From Acidobacterium capsulatum ATCC 51196 (GTDB lineage Bacteria; Acidobacteriota; Terriglobia; Terriglobales; Acidobacteriaceae), in contig NC_012483.1 of NCBI RefSeq assembly GCF_000022565.1, positions 2,728,001 through 2,792,000 on the forward strand: a stretch of 64,000 nucleotides of DNA. The letters run 5' to 3'. Shown piece by piece: positions 35,104-43,389 of this stretch (its first letter is position 1; the number at the start of each line of letters is the position of its first letter). Position numbers and translations under genes: made by a program. The notes under the pieces were generated by a model, which worked only from the letters and a program-made list of their open reading frames with translations, had not been told where the DNA came from and made no database searches.

Positions 35104-36138
35104 CTACTGTATCTGAGGTTCCTGCTCCAGCAGTTGCTCTGAAACATCCCGGATGCGCGGATTCTCGTCTTCCATCGACACCGTCTGCAGTACCTGCCGT
35201 ACGCTCGAGTCCGCTTCCACCGGAGCCAGCAGTTGCATCGCCTGAATGCGCACCACCGGGTCCGCGTCATGCAGCAGCGTCTCCAGCACGGCGTTGCGTA
35301 CCTGCGTGTCGCCGGCCACATACGGCTCCAGTCCGGCCAGCGCGTTCATCCGCACTCCAGGATCATGGTCGTAGCGCAGCGCTTCCATCAGAGCCCGCCG
35401 GATCGCGCCTTCCTTGCAGTGGCCCATCTCGCACTGGCGCGCCAGCAGGTCGACCGAGTCATCGCGCACCATCGGGTTCTGCGGGCTCTCCACGCCCAGC
35501 AGCAGCAGCCGCCGGATGTCCGGATCGTCGATCGAGCCTTCCACCGACTCCGGGACCAGCCTGTTAAATCTCACTTCCACTTCATCCGAGTTGGGATTGT
35601 GCAGAATCTGGCTCACATTGGCAATCTGCGCCCGCGCCGGATCGATGCCACGCGCATCCTCCGTCTCGCTCGCATCCGTCACCTGCGCCGCGGCGGGCAC
35701 ACTCTTCACGCTTTGAATGGGCAGCGACCGCAAAATCATTCGAGCCTGCTGCTCGCGCAGCTTATGAGCGCCCAGCCGGTAGCCACCATAGCCGCCCGCG
35801 GCCAGCCCGGCCACCAGCAGCGCCGAGGCCATTACGGGCACACTGCCCAGCCTCATCGCATCCAGCCGGATGCGCCGCCCGGCGCGAACCCACCAGTGGT
35901 CTTCCGGCACCGCATCCAGAGCCTCTTCCAAGCCCAGCCGCGCGCGCGCCATCAGGTTGGCCGAGGGCTCTTCCAGCGGATGCAACAGCATCGCCTTGCG
36001 CAGCCCATCCACCGCTTCATACTCCTCGCGGCAGGCTTCGCAGGCCACCAGGTGCTGCGTCAGCAGATGGCGTTCCTCATCCGGAAGCTCCCCATAAACA
36101 GCCAGGGAAATGCTTTGTTGGGCCTGTTCACAGGTCAT
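35104..36138 (-). CDS. Anti-sigma-like membrane protein: zinc finger, TM segment, HEAT repeats
   Basis: About 344 residues from the ATG at 36138 (a GTG six bases upstream is the alternative). The N-terminal ~45 residues form an HxxxCxxC zinc-finger module (LTQHLVACEACREEY) typical of zf-HC2 anti-sigma factors that hold ECF sigma proteins. A single TM helix follows (VMASALLVAGLAAGGYGGYRL, ~100-120). The periplasmic part (~195-340) consists of HEAT-like repeats (RRLLLLGVESPQNPMVRDDSV; MEALRYDHDPGVRMNALAG; LLHDADPVVRIQAMQLL). This output domain is unusual for an anti-sigma factor. It lies 18 bases after the sigma gene. Confidence 0.82.
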   Translation of the reverse strand: MTCEQAQQSISLAVYGELPDEERHLLTQHLVACEACREEYEAVDGLRKAMLLHPLEEPSANLMARARLGLEEALDAVPEDHWWVRAGRRIRLDAMRLGSVPVMASALLVAGLAAGGYGGYRLGAHKLREQQARMILRSLPIQSVKSVPAAAQVTDASETEDARGIDPARAQIANVSQILHNPNSDEVEVRFNRLVPESVEGSIDDPDIRRLLLLGVESPQNPMVRDDSVDLLARQCEMGHCKEGAIRRALMEALRYDHDPGVRMNALAGLEPYVAGDTQVRNAVLETLLHDADPVVRIQAMQLLAPVEADSSVRQVLQTVSMEDENPRIRDVSEQLLEQEPQIQ

Positions 36139-36162
36139 AGGCACTCTTGAGTGCGGCTGGAA

Positions 36163-36906
36163 TCAGCGAGCGCCAGCCAGGTTTGCGCGCAATTTCTTCG
36201 TCGCCCGAAAGAGCGTGTTCTTGGCCGTCTCTTCGGTCGTATTCAGCATCTCGCCAATCGTACGAAGCCGCAGCCCCTGGAAATGCTTCAGCTCAAATAC
36301 CATGCGTTCGCGTGGGGTCAGCTTCTCAAGCGCCGCCCGAATCTGGCGGCTGAGCACCTTCCGCTCCAGCTCCCGGTCAGGATTTGCGCTTGCCCGGTCA
36401 TCCGAGACGTTCACCAGCATGTCCATCTCGCCGCCGGTCGCGTCAATCATCACCGCCTGTTCCTCCCGCCGCGACTTGCGCCGCCGCATCAGGTCCAGGC
36501 ACAGGTTGGTCACAATCCGGTAGATCCAGGTGTAAAAAGAGCACTCAAACCGGAAGTTCCCAAGCGAACGGTACGCCTTCAGGAAGGCTTCCTGGTGAAT
36601 GTCCTGGGCGTCCTGCTCCGATCCGGTCAGGTGCAGCGCCAGCCGCAACACTGCCTGGTCGTGCTGCCGCACCAGGGCATCAAACGCCGTCCGCGATCCG
36701 GCCTGCGCCGCGCGAATCAGATCGGTTTCCGAAGCAGAAGCATCCGAGGAGCTGGCCCTGTGCCTTGGCGAAGCAAGAACAGGCTCCCGGGAAAGAATGC
36801 TAAGAGCATCTGACATAGGCCCTATGTCTCCACGAAAAGTAGACGCAGGGCGGCCCGGAAGGTGAGCCATCCGTTTTGATTCCGACGCGGTCGAGCGGTC
36901 ATTCAT
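36163..36906 (-). CDS. ECF RNA polymerase sigma factor
   Basis: 247 residues if begun at the ATG at 36906, which has AAGG nine bases upstream. A shorter start at 36816 (217 residues) is also possible. Region 2 (SLGNFRFECSFYTWIYRIVTNLCLDL, ~118) binds the -10 element, and region 4 (LTPRERMVFELKHFQGLRLRTIGEML) binds -35. The N-terminal ~60 residues are a low-complexity extension. The downstream gene encodes its probable zinc-finger anti-sigma partner, and the PDZ gene completes the operon, so the unit most likely responds to envelope signals. A perfect 8-bp palindrome (36812-36828) surrounds the inner ATG. Confidence 0.9.
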   Translation of the reverse strand: MNDRSTASESKRMAHLPGRPASTFRGDIGPMSDALSILSREPVLASPRHRASSSDASASETDLIRAAQAGSRTAFDALVRQHDQAVLRLALHLTGSEQDAQDIHQEAFLKAYRSLGNFRFECSFYTWIYRIVTNLCLDLMRRRKSRREEQAVMIDATGGEMDMLVNVSDDRASANPDRELERKVLSRQIRAALEKLTPRERMVFELKHFQGLRLRTIGEMLNTTEETAKNTLFRATKKLRANLAGAR

Positions 36907-37054
36907 AGCGCAAAACCTTGTTCCCTACGACTATACGCGCCACGGCCAGCGCCGGTCATGCTCCGCAGGCCGGGGAACCGCTATCTTTCGGCTACCCCTC
37001 GTTTGCCCCTCGGATGCCCCGGGTCCGTGTGTTCGGCCCCAGGCCTCTCCCCCG

Positions 37055-38197
37055 CTACACAGTCACGCTGTCAAACAGCGCGACGGTATCGTCCTCAAAC
37101 GACACCGTGAAGTAGTCAAACGTCAGATCCTTCTCATCCACGGTGATGCGCAGAAAACCCGGCTCCTCTTCCTGAAAGCTCTCCAGTTGCACATCCGCAT
37201 GCGTGGTCTGGTACGGAAGCTGCACATCCGTCAGCTCCTTCTGCAGCTTGTGCAGGCTGCGCGCCGTGTTGGCATACCCGCCGGCCCCGGACACGATGTA
37301 AGGAATCTGCTTGCCCTTGAGCGTGCGCGTAAACCGCTGATAATTATGCACATGCCCTGACAGCACTGCATCCGGCAACCGCCCAGTAGACTGAATCGCA
37401 CGGTCCAGCGCCAGCAGAATGTCCGGCGTGCCGCCATGCGCGCTGTCGAGCGAATACGGCGGGTGATGCACCGTCACCACCAGCTTCGCGTCCCTGGGCG
37501 CGGCCGCCATCTGCGCTTCCAGATAGGCCTGCTGGTCGTTTCTGCCGCGCGCATCCAGGCTGCCTTCCACATTCGAGTACAGCCCCACCATCGTCACGAA
37601 GGGAGCCTGCAGGGTCCAGTAGCAATACGGCTGCGTCATCGACATCCGGTAGGGCGTCACATGCTCCGGCTGCGCGGCGCAGAAGTTGTTGAAGAACCCA
37701 TACAGCGACGGCTCCCCATCGGGCGCATCGCCCCGCCGCACCTGCGTGTCCCCGTCATGGTTGCCGGGAATCGCAAAAATCAGCGCCGGATAGTACTGGT
37801 ACGGCTCATAAAACTCCTGCTTGTAGAGCGTTTGCTGGCCGTTGAAATAGATCACGTCGCCCAGCACATAGTGAAAGCGCGGCACATCCTCCGGCGCGGC
37901 CGCCTTGATCTGCTCCTCCATCGCCGTCGCAATCGACTCTTCGGTCGCCGTGCCATAGATGCCGCCGATATCGCCGACGCAGTGAAAGACCAGCTTGCCG
38001 GCCTCGCGCGCCGCCTTGGCCGCCGCCGGATCAAAAATATCGAGCGACGCCGCCAACTGGTTCGGCGCCGGGTTGGGAATCGGAATGAAGCGCGTGTATT
38101 CCTTCAGCGTGGCGACCGGATCGCCGACGGCGCGGCGTGGCTTGCCCACGGCCTTGTGGCGGGTGAGATGAGGGGCGATGACATGCGTGTGCAACAT
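37055..38197 (-). CDS. Calcineurin-like metallophosphoesterase
   Basis: About 380 residues from the ATG at 38197. The dimetal motifs appear in order: VGDIGGIYG (~80), LGDVIYF (~110), PGNHD (~145), VTVHHPP (~237) and SGHVHNYQRF (~280), which give the Asp, Asn and His ligands. There is no signal peptide, so the enzyme is probably cytoplasmic. The C-terminal ~70 residues are beta-rich. It is a purple-acid-phosphatase-like member by spacing, but the phosphoester substrate cannot be predicted. It lies alone, divergent from the RNase HI gene. Confidence 0.85.
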   Translation of the reverse strand: MLHTHVIAPHLTRHKAVGKPRRAVGDPVATLKEYTRFIPIPNPAPNQLAASLDIFDPAAAKAAREAGKLVFHCVGDIGGIYGTATEESIATAMEEQIKAAAPEDVPRFHYVLGDVIYFNGQQTLYKQEFYEPYQYYPALIFAIPGNHDGDTQVRRGDAPDGEPSLYGFFNNFCAAQPEHVTPYRMSMTQPYCYWTLQAPFVTMVGLYSNVEGSLDARGRNDQQAYLEAQMAAAPRDAKLVVTVHHPPYSLDSAHGGTPDILLALDRAIQSTGRLPDAVLSGHVHNYQRFTRTLKGKQIPYIVSGAGGYANTARSLHKLQKELTDVQLPYQTTHADVQLESFQEEEPGFLRITVDEKDLTFDYFTVSFEDDTVALFDSVTV

Positions 38198-38331
38198 GGG
38201 GGAGTTCCTCCTGTGCACCGAACTCTAGCCCTCTTTTTCGCTCCCGGGGGCAAAAAACCTGTGAATTGCCGCCCGAGGTGCCTTCCCGGTTTCCGTCCGG
38301 TTTCCACGGGCAACTCTTCTACACTCATCCC

Positions 38332-38997
38332 ATGGCAGATCAAAAGCATTCCGGTCCGTGGATCACCGCCTACTGCGACGGCGGTTCGCGCGGCAATCCC
38401 GGACCCGCCGGTTACGGCGTCTATCTCGAAGACGAGCAAGGGCAAAAGGTCGACGAACTCTACGAATTCCTCGGCGTCAAAACCAACAACGTTGCCGAAT
38501 ACTCCGGCCTGCTCGCCGCCCTCGAATTCGCCCTCGAAGAGGGCCACCCCTGCCTGCGCGTCGTCGCCGACTCCGAGCTGATGGTCAAGCAGATGCAGGG
38601 GAAGTACCGCGTCAACAGCCCCGATCTGCGCCCGCTTTATGACGAGGCCAAGCGCCGCGTCGCCCGCCTCGACGGCTTCCGTATCGAGCATGTTCTGCGG
38701 GGCAAAAACAAGCACGCCGACCGGCTCGCCAACCTCGCCATGGACGAGGGCACCCGCAAGACCGTCAGCCGTCCCCGCCCGGCATCGAGTCCCGCATCCA
38801 GCCCGGCCGCAACTCCGGCAGCACCCGCACCGGCCACCACCGGATCGCTCTTTGCCCAGCCCCCGGCCAGCCGTCCCGCGCCGCCCGCGACTCCAGACCG
38901 CCCCATCCTCGGCTTCGTCAAAGGCGGAGTCGTCCATCTCGTCGAAGGCGAACTGCCCGAAGGCACCTTCGTCAGAATCACTCGCGAACGCAAATAG
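38332..38997 (+). CDS. Ribonuclease HI-like protein with a low-complexity C-terminal tail
   Basis: 221 residues from the ATG at 38332; a reading from 38266 lacks a good start. Residues ~6-140 form an RNase HI domain: AYCDGGSRGNPGPAGYG (Asp, first catalytic position), NNVAEYSGLLAALE (Glu), VVADSELMVKQ (Asp), and KNKHADRLANLAMDE (second Asp), so the DEDD-type site looks complete. Residues ~145-195 are a Pro/Ala/Ser-rich linker, and the end (PILGFVKGGVVHLVEGELPEGTF) is a short beta unit not found in standard RNase HI (~155 residues). It degrades RNA in RNA-DNA hybrids; the tail may be a protein-interaction element. Confidence 0.85.
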   Translation: MADQKHSGPWITAYCDGGSRGNPGPAGYGVYLEDEQGQKVDELYEFLGVKTNNVAEYSGLLAALEFALEEGHPCLRVVADSELMVKQMQGKYRVNSPDLRPLYDEAKRRVARLDGFRIEHVLRGKNKHADRLANLAMDEGTRKTVSRPRPASSPASSPAATPAAPAPATTGSLFAQPPASRPAPPATPDRPILGFVKGGVVHLVEGELPEGTFVRITRERK

Positions 38998-39019
38998 CCC
39001 GCGCATCTCGCGCGGGCTA
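38995..39019 (+). terminator. Hairpin overlapping the RNase HI stop codon
   Basis: A perfect 10-bp stem, TAGCCCGCGC with GCGCGGGCTA, loop ATCTC, begins at the TAG stop. No T run follows on the plus strand. It also terminates or caps the convergent YqeY transcript. Confidence 0.5.
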
Positions 39020-39044
39020 TGGGTCGATCACATTCGTGGTGCTC

Positions 39045-39512
39045 TTACTTCGCCAGCCGCGCCTTCACCATCTCGCTGACCATGCGGCCATCGGCGCGCA
39101 GGCCCTTTTGCTGAATGCGCGCCTGCACGGCCTTCATCGCCGTGCCCATGTCCTTGGGGCCAAGATCATCGCCGCTCACGGCCAGCTCGGCAATCGCCTC
39201 TTCGACCAGTTGGCGAATCTCCTCTTCGCTCGCGGCTTTCGGCATGTAAGCCTCGATCACCGTGATCTCCCAGGCTTCCTTCCCGGCCAGGTCGGCGCGG
39301 CCGCCCTTTTGAAACTGCTCAATCGACTCGCGCCGCTGCTTGATCATCGTCGTGAGCACCTGCTGCGCCTCGGCATCGGTCAGCGGCTCCCGCTTCTCAA
39401 TTTCCCGCGTCTTGAAGGCGGCCTTCACCATGCGCAGCACGCCGGTGCGCTCCGCGTCCTTGGCTTTCATCGCCGCAATGGTATCGGTATCGATCTGTTT
39501 TACGAGGCTCAA
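39045..39512 (-). CDS. GatB/YqeY-domain protein
   Basis: About 155 residues. The start is taken as TTG at 39512 (LSLVKQID), eight bases after a GGAG site; an upstream TTG at 39533 adds seven residues. It is a small helical YqeY protein: KQIDTDTIAAMKAKDAERTG, then VLRMVKAAFKTREIEK, and PKDMGTAMKAVQARIQQKG near the end. The fold is shared with the C-terminal part of GatB of the amidotransferase that makes Gln-tRNA or Asn-tRNA, but standalone YqeY has no settled biochemical role. It is transcribed toward RNase HI and away from the aminotransferase. Confidence 0.88.
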   Translation of the reverse strand: MSLVKQIDTDTIAAMKAKDAERTGVLRMVKAAFKTREIEKREPLTDAEAQQVLTTMIKQRRESIEQFQKGGRADLAGKEAWEITVIEAYMPKAASEEEIRQLVEEAIAELAVSGDDLGPKDMGTAMKAVQARIQQKGLRADGRMVSEMVKARLAK

Positions 39513-39604
39513 AGCGCTTTCTCCACTTCCCAAACCTTCCAGTATAGAAGGACGCGATGAAAATCGCAGATGGCTAGAATGGGGCGCAGAGAGGATACTC
39601 CCAG

Positions 39605-40792
39605 ATGCTCAGGAAGACCCGGCTCTTCACTCCTGGCCCGACCCCACTGCTCCCCGCTGCGCAGTTCGCGATGGCCGCCGCTGACATCCACCACCGTACT
39701 CCGGAATTTCGCGCCCTGTACCAGCGCGTCCTCGAACAGCTCAAAGCCTTTGTCGGCACCCAGAACGATGTGCTCCTGATGGCCTGCTCCGGCACCGGCG
39801 CCATGGAGGCTTCGGTCTCCAATCTCACCTCGCCCGGCGACCGCGTCCTCGTGCTCTCCGCCGGTAAGTTCGGCGAGCGCTGGGTGGCCCTCACCAAGGC
39901 TTACGGCTGCAACCCCGACGTCATCAAGGTTCCCTACGGTTCCACCTTCTCGCTCGATGAAGTCCGCGCCGCGCTCAAGCCCGACACTCGCGCCATCTTC
40001 ATGCAGGCCACTGAAACCTCGACCGCCGTGCGCAATGACGTCGAGGGAGTCGCCAAGCTCATCAAGGAAACCGGAAGCGAAGCCCTCCTCGTCGTCGATG
40101 GCATCACCGGTCTCGGCACCACGCACTTTGACATCGATGCCTGGGGCGTCGACGTCATCATCGGCGGCTCGCAGAAGGCCGTCATGATTCCTCCGGGCCT
40201 CGCCTATCTCTCGGTCAGCGAGCGCGCCTGGGCCGCGATGGAGCACTCCAAAAACCCGCGCTACTACTTTGACCTGCGCCGCGAACGCAAGAGCGCCAAG
40301 GCCGGCGAGTCCGCCTACACGCCTTCGGTCGCGCTCATCGCCGGTCTCGGAGCCGCGCTCGACTACATCGCCTCGCAAGCCGGGGGCGATCTGGCCGCGG
40401 GCCGCGAAAACCTTGTGAACAACGCCGAGACCATTGCCGCCATGATGCGCGCCGCTGTCCAGGCGCTGGGCCTCAAGCTCTTCGCGCCTGACTCGCCGGC
40501 AGCCGCCGTCACCGCCGTGCTCCCGCCTGAGGGCGTGGATTCCGGCGTCGTCGTCAAAGAGCTCAAGGGCCGCTTTGCCGCCGTCATCACCAATGGCCAG
40601 GGCGAGATGAAGGGACAAATCTTCCGCATCGCGCACCTCGGCTTCTTCGACTACATGGACACGATTGCCCTCATCGGCGCGCTCGAGCATGTTGCCATGC
40701 ACACGCTCAAGCTCCCCGGCTTCACCTACGGCAAGGCCCTTACGGCCGCGCAGCAGGTTTTTGCCGATCGCGTCCTCACTGCGGGCAAGTAA
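39605..40792 (+). CDS. Class V PLP-dependent aminotransferase (serine-glyoxylate/alanine-glyoxylate type)
   Basis: 395 residues, with AGAGGA before the ATG at 39605. Family features are FTPGPTPL near the N-terminus, SGTGAMEASVSNL (~62), VDGITGLGTTHFDID (~165), and the PLP lysine in GGSQKAVMIPPGLAYLS (~195). The class transfers amino groups between alanine, serine or aspartate and glyoxylate or a keto acid. It is directly upstream of serA (70 bases), and in some lineages such an enzyme replaces SerC as phosphohydroxypyruvate aminotransferase. That role is inferred from context; glyoxylate metabolism is the alternative. Confidence 0.88.
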   Translation: MLRKTRLFTPGPTPLLPAAQFAMAAADIHHRTPEFRALYQRVLEQLKAFVGTQNDVLLMACSGTGAMEASVSNLTSPGDRVLVLSAGKFGERWVALTKAYGCNPDVIKVPYGSTFSLDEVRAALKPDTRAIFMQATETSTAVRNDVEGVAKLIKETGSEALLVVDGITGLGTTHFDIDAWGVDVIIGGSQKAVMIPPGLAYLSVSERAWAAMEHSKNPRYYFDLRRERKSAKAGESAYTPSVALIAGLGAALDYIASQAGGDLAAGRENLVNNAETIAAMMRAAVQALGLKLFAPDSPAAAVTAVLPPEGVDSGVVVKELKGRFAAVITNGQGEMKGQIFRIAHLGFFDYMDTIALIGALEHVAMHTLKLPGFTYGKALTAAQQVFADRVLTAGK

Positions 40793-40861
40793 GCACGACG
40801 TCCCCCTTCTGTCCCTGCTCTGCATCAACCCGCGCCGCGTCGCGAAGGAGTTGCTGATTCG

Positions 40862-42439
40862 ATGAAGATTGTTCTCGCTGAAAAAGTGTCCCCCGCGACG
40901 CTGGCCGTGTTTGCTGCCGAGCCGGGATGGAAGATTGTCACCCACGATCAGGTCAAGGACCTGCACGCCGAGGTCGCCGATGCTGACGGTCTCGTCGTCC
41001 GCTCGGCCGTCCAGGTGGATGACGCCCTCATGGCCGCCGCGCCCAAGCTGCGCGTCGTAGGCCGCGCCGGCGTCGGCGTCGACAATGTCGATGCGGAAGC
41101 CGCCACCCGCCGCGGCATCGTCGTCATGAATACGCCTGGCGCCAACGCCGTGGCCGTCGCCGAGCTCACGCTCGCTCTCATGATCGGTCTCGCCCGCAAC
41201 CTGCCCCGCGCCAATGCCACCATGCACGCCGGCAAGTGGGAGAAGAAGTCCCTGCAGGGCGTCGAGCTGCGCGGCAAAACGCTGGGCGTGCTCGGCCTTG
41301 GCCGCATCGGCCTTGAGGTTGCCCGCCGCGCCCGCAGCTTCGGCATGGAGATCATCGGTCACGATCCCTTCGTCTCCGCCGCCGTCGCCCGCGAAAACGC
41401 CGTTCGCCTCGTCAGCACTGAGGATCTCTTCCGCGAGGCCGACTACCTCACCCTGCACGTGGGCCTCACCCCGCAGACGCACGGCATCATCAACGAGACC
41501 ACCCTTGCCACCATGAAGAAGGGCGTGCGCATCATCAACTGCGCCCGCGGTGAGCTGATTGTGGAAGCTGCCCTGGCCGACGCTCTCAAGTCCGGCCAGG
41601 TGGGCGGCGCCGCGCTCGACGTCTTCGTGACCGAGCCGCCCAAGGAGTCGCCCTTCTTTGGTCTCGACAACGTGATTCTGACGCCGCACATCGCCGGTTC
41701 CACCGCCGAGGCGCAGGAGGCTGTCGGCATCCAGATCGCCAAGCAGATGCGCGAGTACCTCAAGCTGGGCGTGGTGCAGAATGCCGTCAACCTGCCCTCG
41801 CTCACCCATGAGGAGTACCTGGAGCTCTCGCCCTACATGACGCTCGGCGAAAAGCTCGGCGCATTCCTCGGCCAGTTCTCCACCGGCAGCATCGAGAGCA
41901 TTGAGATCAGCTACAACGGCCGCATCGCCGAGGGCAAAACCGATCTCATCCGCAATGCCGCCATCGCCGGAGTGCTCGGCCACTCCGAGCAGGTGAACCG
42001 CATCAACGCGGCCTCGGTCGCCGAGGAGCGCGGCATCCGCCTGCATGAGCAGAAGAAGGAGAACGCCGCCGGAGGCTCCGGCAACGTGCTCAAAATCGCT
42101 CTGCACTCGGCCAGCGGCAAGGTCTCCGCGTCAGGAACGGTGCTGCACGGCAACTCGGCCCGCCTGCTCAACCTTGACGGCATCGACATTGAGGCTCCGC
42201 TCGAAGGCATGCTGCTCAGCCTGCGCAATCTCGACGTGCCGGGCGTCATTGGGCGCGTCGGCACCATCCTGGGCGACCACCAGATCAACATCGGCAACTT
42301 TGCCCTGGGCCGCTCTGACCGCGACCACCACGGTACAGCGCTGGCCGTCATTCAGGTGGACGGCGCGGTGACCGAGCAGGTGCTGCAAGCCCTGCGCGGC
42401 GTCGAGGCGATCACCGAAGTCCGGCTCGTCACGCTGTAA
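40862..42439 (+). CDS. serA: D-3-phosphoglycerate dehydrogenase
   Basis: 525 residues, the long form found in bacilli, actinobacteria and many others. It makes 3-phosphohydroxypyruvate, the first step of serine synthesis. The NAD-binding domain has GLGRIGLEVARRA (~143), the active site has CARGELI (Arg, ~230) and LTPHIAGST (His, ~280). An allosteric substrate-binding domain (~320-450) follows, then an ACT domain (~455-525, LLSLRNLDVPGVIGRVGTIL) for serine feedback. It is in an operon with the class V aminotransferase. AAGGAG lies 11 bases before the ATG. Confidence 0.96.
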   Translation: MKIVLAEKVSPATLAVFAAEPGWKIVTHDQVKDLHAEVADADGLVVRSAVQVDDALMAAAPKLRVVGRAGVGVDNVDAEAATRRGIVVMNTPGANAVAVAELTLALMIGLARNLPRANATMHAGKWEKKSLQGVELRGKTLGVLGLGRIGLEVARRARSFGMEIIGHDPFVSAAVARENAVRLVSTEDLFREADYLTLHVGLTPQTHGIINETTLATMKKGVRIINCARGELIVEAALADALKSGQVGGAALDVFVTEPPKESPFFGLDNVILTPHIAGSTAEAQEAVGIQIAKQMREYLKLGVVQNAVNLPSLTHEEYLELSPYMTLGEKLGAFLGQFSTGSIESIEISYNGRIAEGKTDLIRNAAIAGVLGHSEQVNRINAASVAEERGIRLHEQKKENAAGGSGNVLKIALHSASGKVSASGTVLHGNSARLLNLDGIDIEAPLEGMLLSLRNLDVPGVIGRVGTILGDHQINIGNFALGRSDRDHHGTALAVIQVDGAVTEQVLQALRGVEAITEVRLVTL

Positions 42440-42466
42440 CCACGCTGCAGGCATTGCGATCCAAAT

Positions 42467-42499
42467 GCGCGGCCATTCTCTTGAGGGGAGTGGCCGCGC
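42467..42499 (+). terminator. Hairpin after serA
   Basis: A 9-bp stem, GCGCGGCCA with TGGCCGCGC, with further pairing TCTCT/GGAG in the loop region. No T tract follows, so termination would be weak or Rho-dependent. Confidence 0.45.
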
Positions 42500-42601
42500 G
42501 TGCGTGTGGGGCAGGTAGAAGGACCTGCATGCCAGAATCTTTACGCTCAAAACACCGTAGAATAAAGACATCGTTATTCATTGCATTCGAGGTGAGAAAC
42601 A

Positions 42602-42910
42602 GTGCCTCTCTACGAATACCGCTGCAAGCAATGCGGTCATCAGTTTGAGAAGATTCAGAGCTTCAGCGCGCCGGAGCTGAAAGAGTGCCCGGTATGCCAG
42701 GGCGAGGTGGAGCGGCTGCTCTCCGCGCCCGCCGTGCAGTTCAAGGGCGCGGGCTGGTACGTGACCGACTACGCCGGTAAAAACGGCTCCAACAAACCCA
42801 AGAGCGGCTCCTCCAGCGAAAGCAGCGCCTCGGCCGCGAGCGAAAGCAGCTCCCCGGCCAAGAGCGAAAGCGCGTCGGCCAGCTCCACACCCGCTGCCAA
42901 AAGCGAGTAG
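42602..42910 (+). CDS. FmdB-type zinc-ribbon protein
   Basis: 102 residues starting with GTG at 42602, eight bases after GAGGTGAG. The N-terminal ~42 residues are the FmdB/CxxC regulatory ribbon (MPLYEYRCKQCGHQFEK, then CPVCQGEVERLL), with the two CxxC knuckles binding zinc. The segment FKGAGWYVTDYAGK is also family-typical. The last ~45 residues are almost only Ser, Ala, Glu and Lys and are disordered. The role of these proteins is unknown; a regulatory or assembly function is only a proposal in the family name. Confidence 0.88.
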   Translation: MPLYEYRCKQCGHQFEKIQSFSAPELKECPVCQGEVERLLSAPAVQFKGAGWYVTDYAGKNGSNKPKSGSSSESSASAASESSSPAKSESASASSTPAAKSE

Positions 42911-42970
42911 CTGCCGGGAGGGACGGGAGATACGCCCTTACCCTTAAGTGCGGGCAGCCGATTGAAAATA

Positions 42971-43013
42971 AAAGGGCTTTTCGGCGAGCGAGCCGGAAAG
43001 CCCTTTGCTTTGC
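42971..43013 (+). terminator. Intrinsic terminator of the FmdB-type gene
   Basis: A long stem, AAAGGGCTTTTCGGC with GCCGGAAAGCCCTTT (one central mismatch), loop GAGCGA, begins 60 bases after the stop and is followed by GCTTTG. It is nearly symmetrical and could work in both directions. Confidence 0.78.
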
Positions 43014-43061
43014 GCCGCGAATTTGCTGTTTTGATCCGGTGGGCTGGTGCGGGCGCGAGGA

Positions 43062-43085
43062 AAATGTGAATGCAGATTCGCATTT
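43062..43085. repeat. Palindrome 1 of the four-copy array
   Basis: Arms AAATGTGAAT and ATTCGCATTT around a GCAG centre. One position differs from perfect symmetry, but it would be a U-G pair in RNA made from the plus strand. Confidence 0.8.
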
Positions 43086-43165
43086 ATCCGCATATTTCTG
43101 CGATTTTTGCGGCATATTGCCCCGCAAGTTGCTCAAAACAATCGGCCAGAGCCAGATGCTTGAGT

Positions 43166-43189
43166 AAATGTGAATGCGGATTCACATGT
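43166..43189. repeat. Palindrome 2 of the four-copy array
   Basis: Arms AAATGTGAAT and ATTCACATGT around a GCGG centre; the inner 8 bp of each arm are perfect. Its centre lies 104 bases after palindrome 1. Confidence 0.8.
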
Positions 43190-43267
43190 TTTCCGGATTT
43201 TCGGCATGTGCAGATGGATGGAGCGGAGTAAGGTCAATAGATTTAATGGTTTACGGAGACTCCCGGG

Positions 43268-43291
43268 AAAAGTGAATGCGGATTCACTTTT
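43268..43291. repeat. Palindrome 3 of the four-copy array
   Basis: Perfect 10-bp arms AAAAGTGAAT and ATTCACTTTT around a GCGG centre. Compared with the others a T-A position has changed to A-T on both arms, keeping the symmetry. Its centre lies 102 bases after palindrome 2. Confidence 0.82.
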
Positions 43292-43389
43292 GCGCCACTT
43301 TTTTCCGGCCTGCGGAGAGCGGTGCGGCGCGGACGGATTATTTGGCCTAAGACGCTGATTGTAATAGGCTTATACAGGAGGTTGGGCTT

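Noticed and set aside
39509-42106. A 865-codon open frame on the minus strand opposite the aminotransferase and serA genes
   Set aside because: It lies antisense to two highly recognisable enzymes, has no family pattern and no plausible ribosome site; long antisense frames are common in high-GC DNA.
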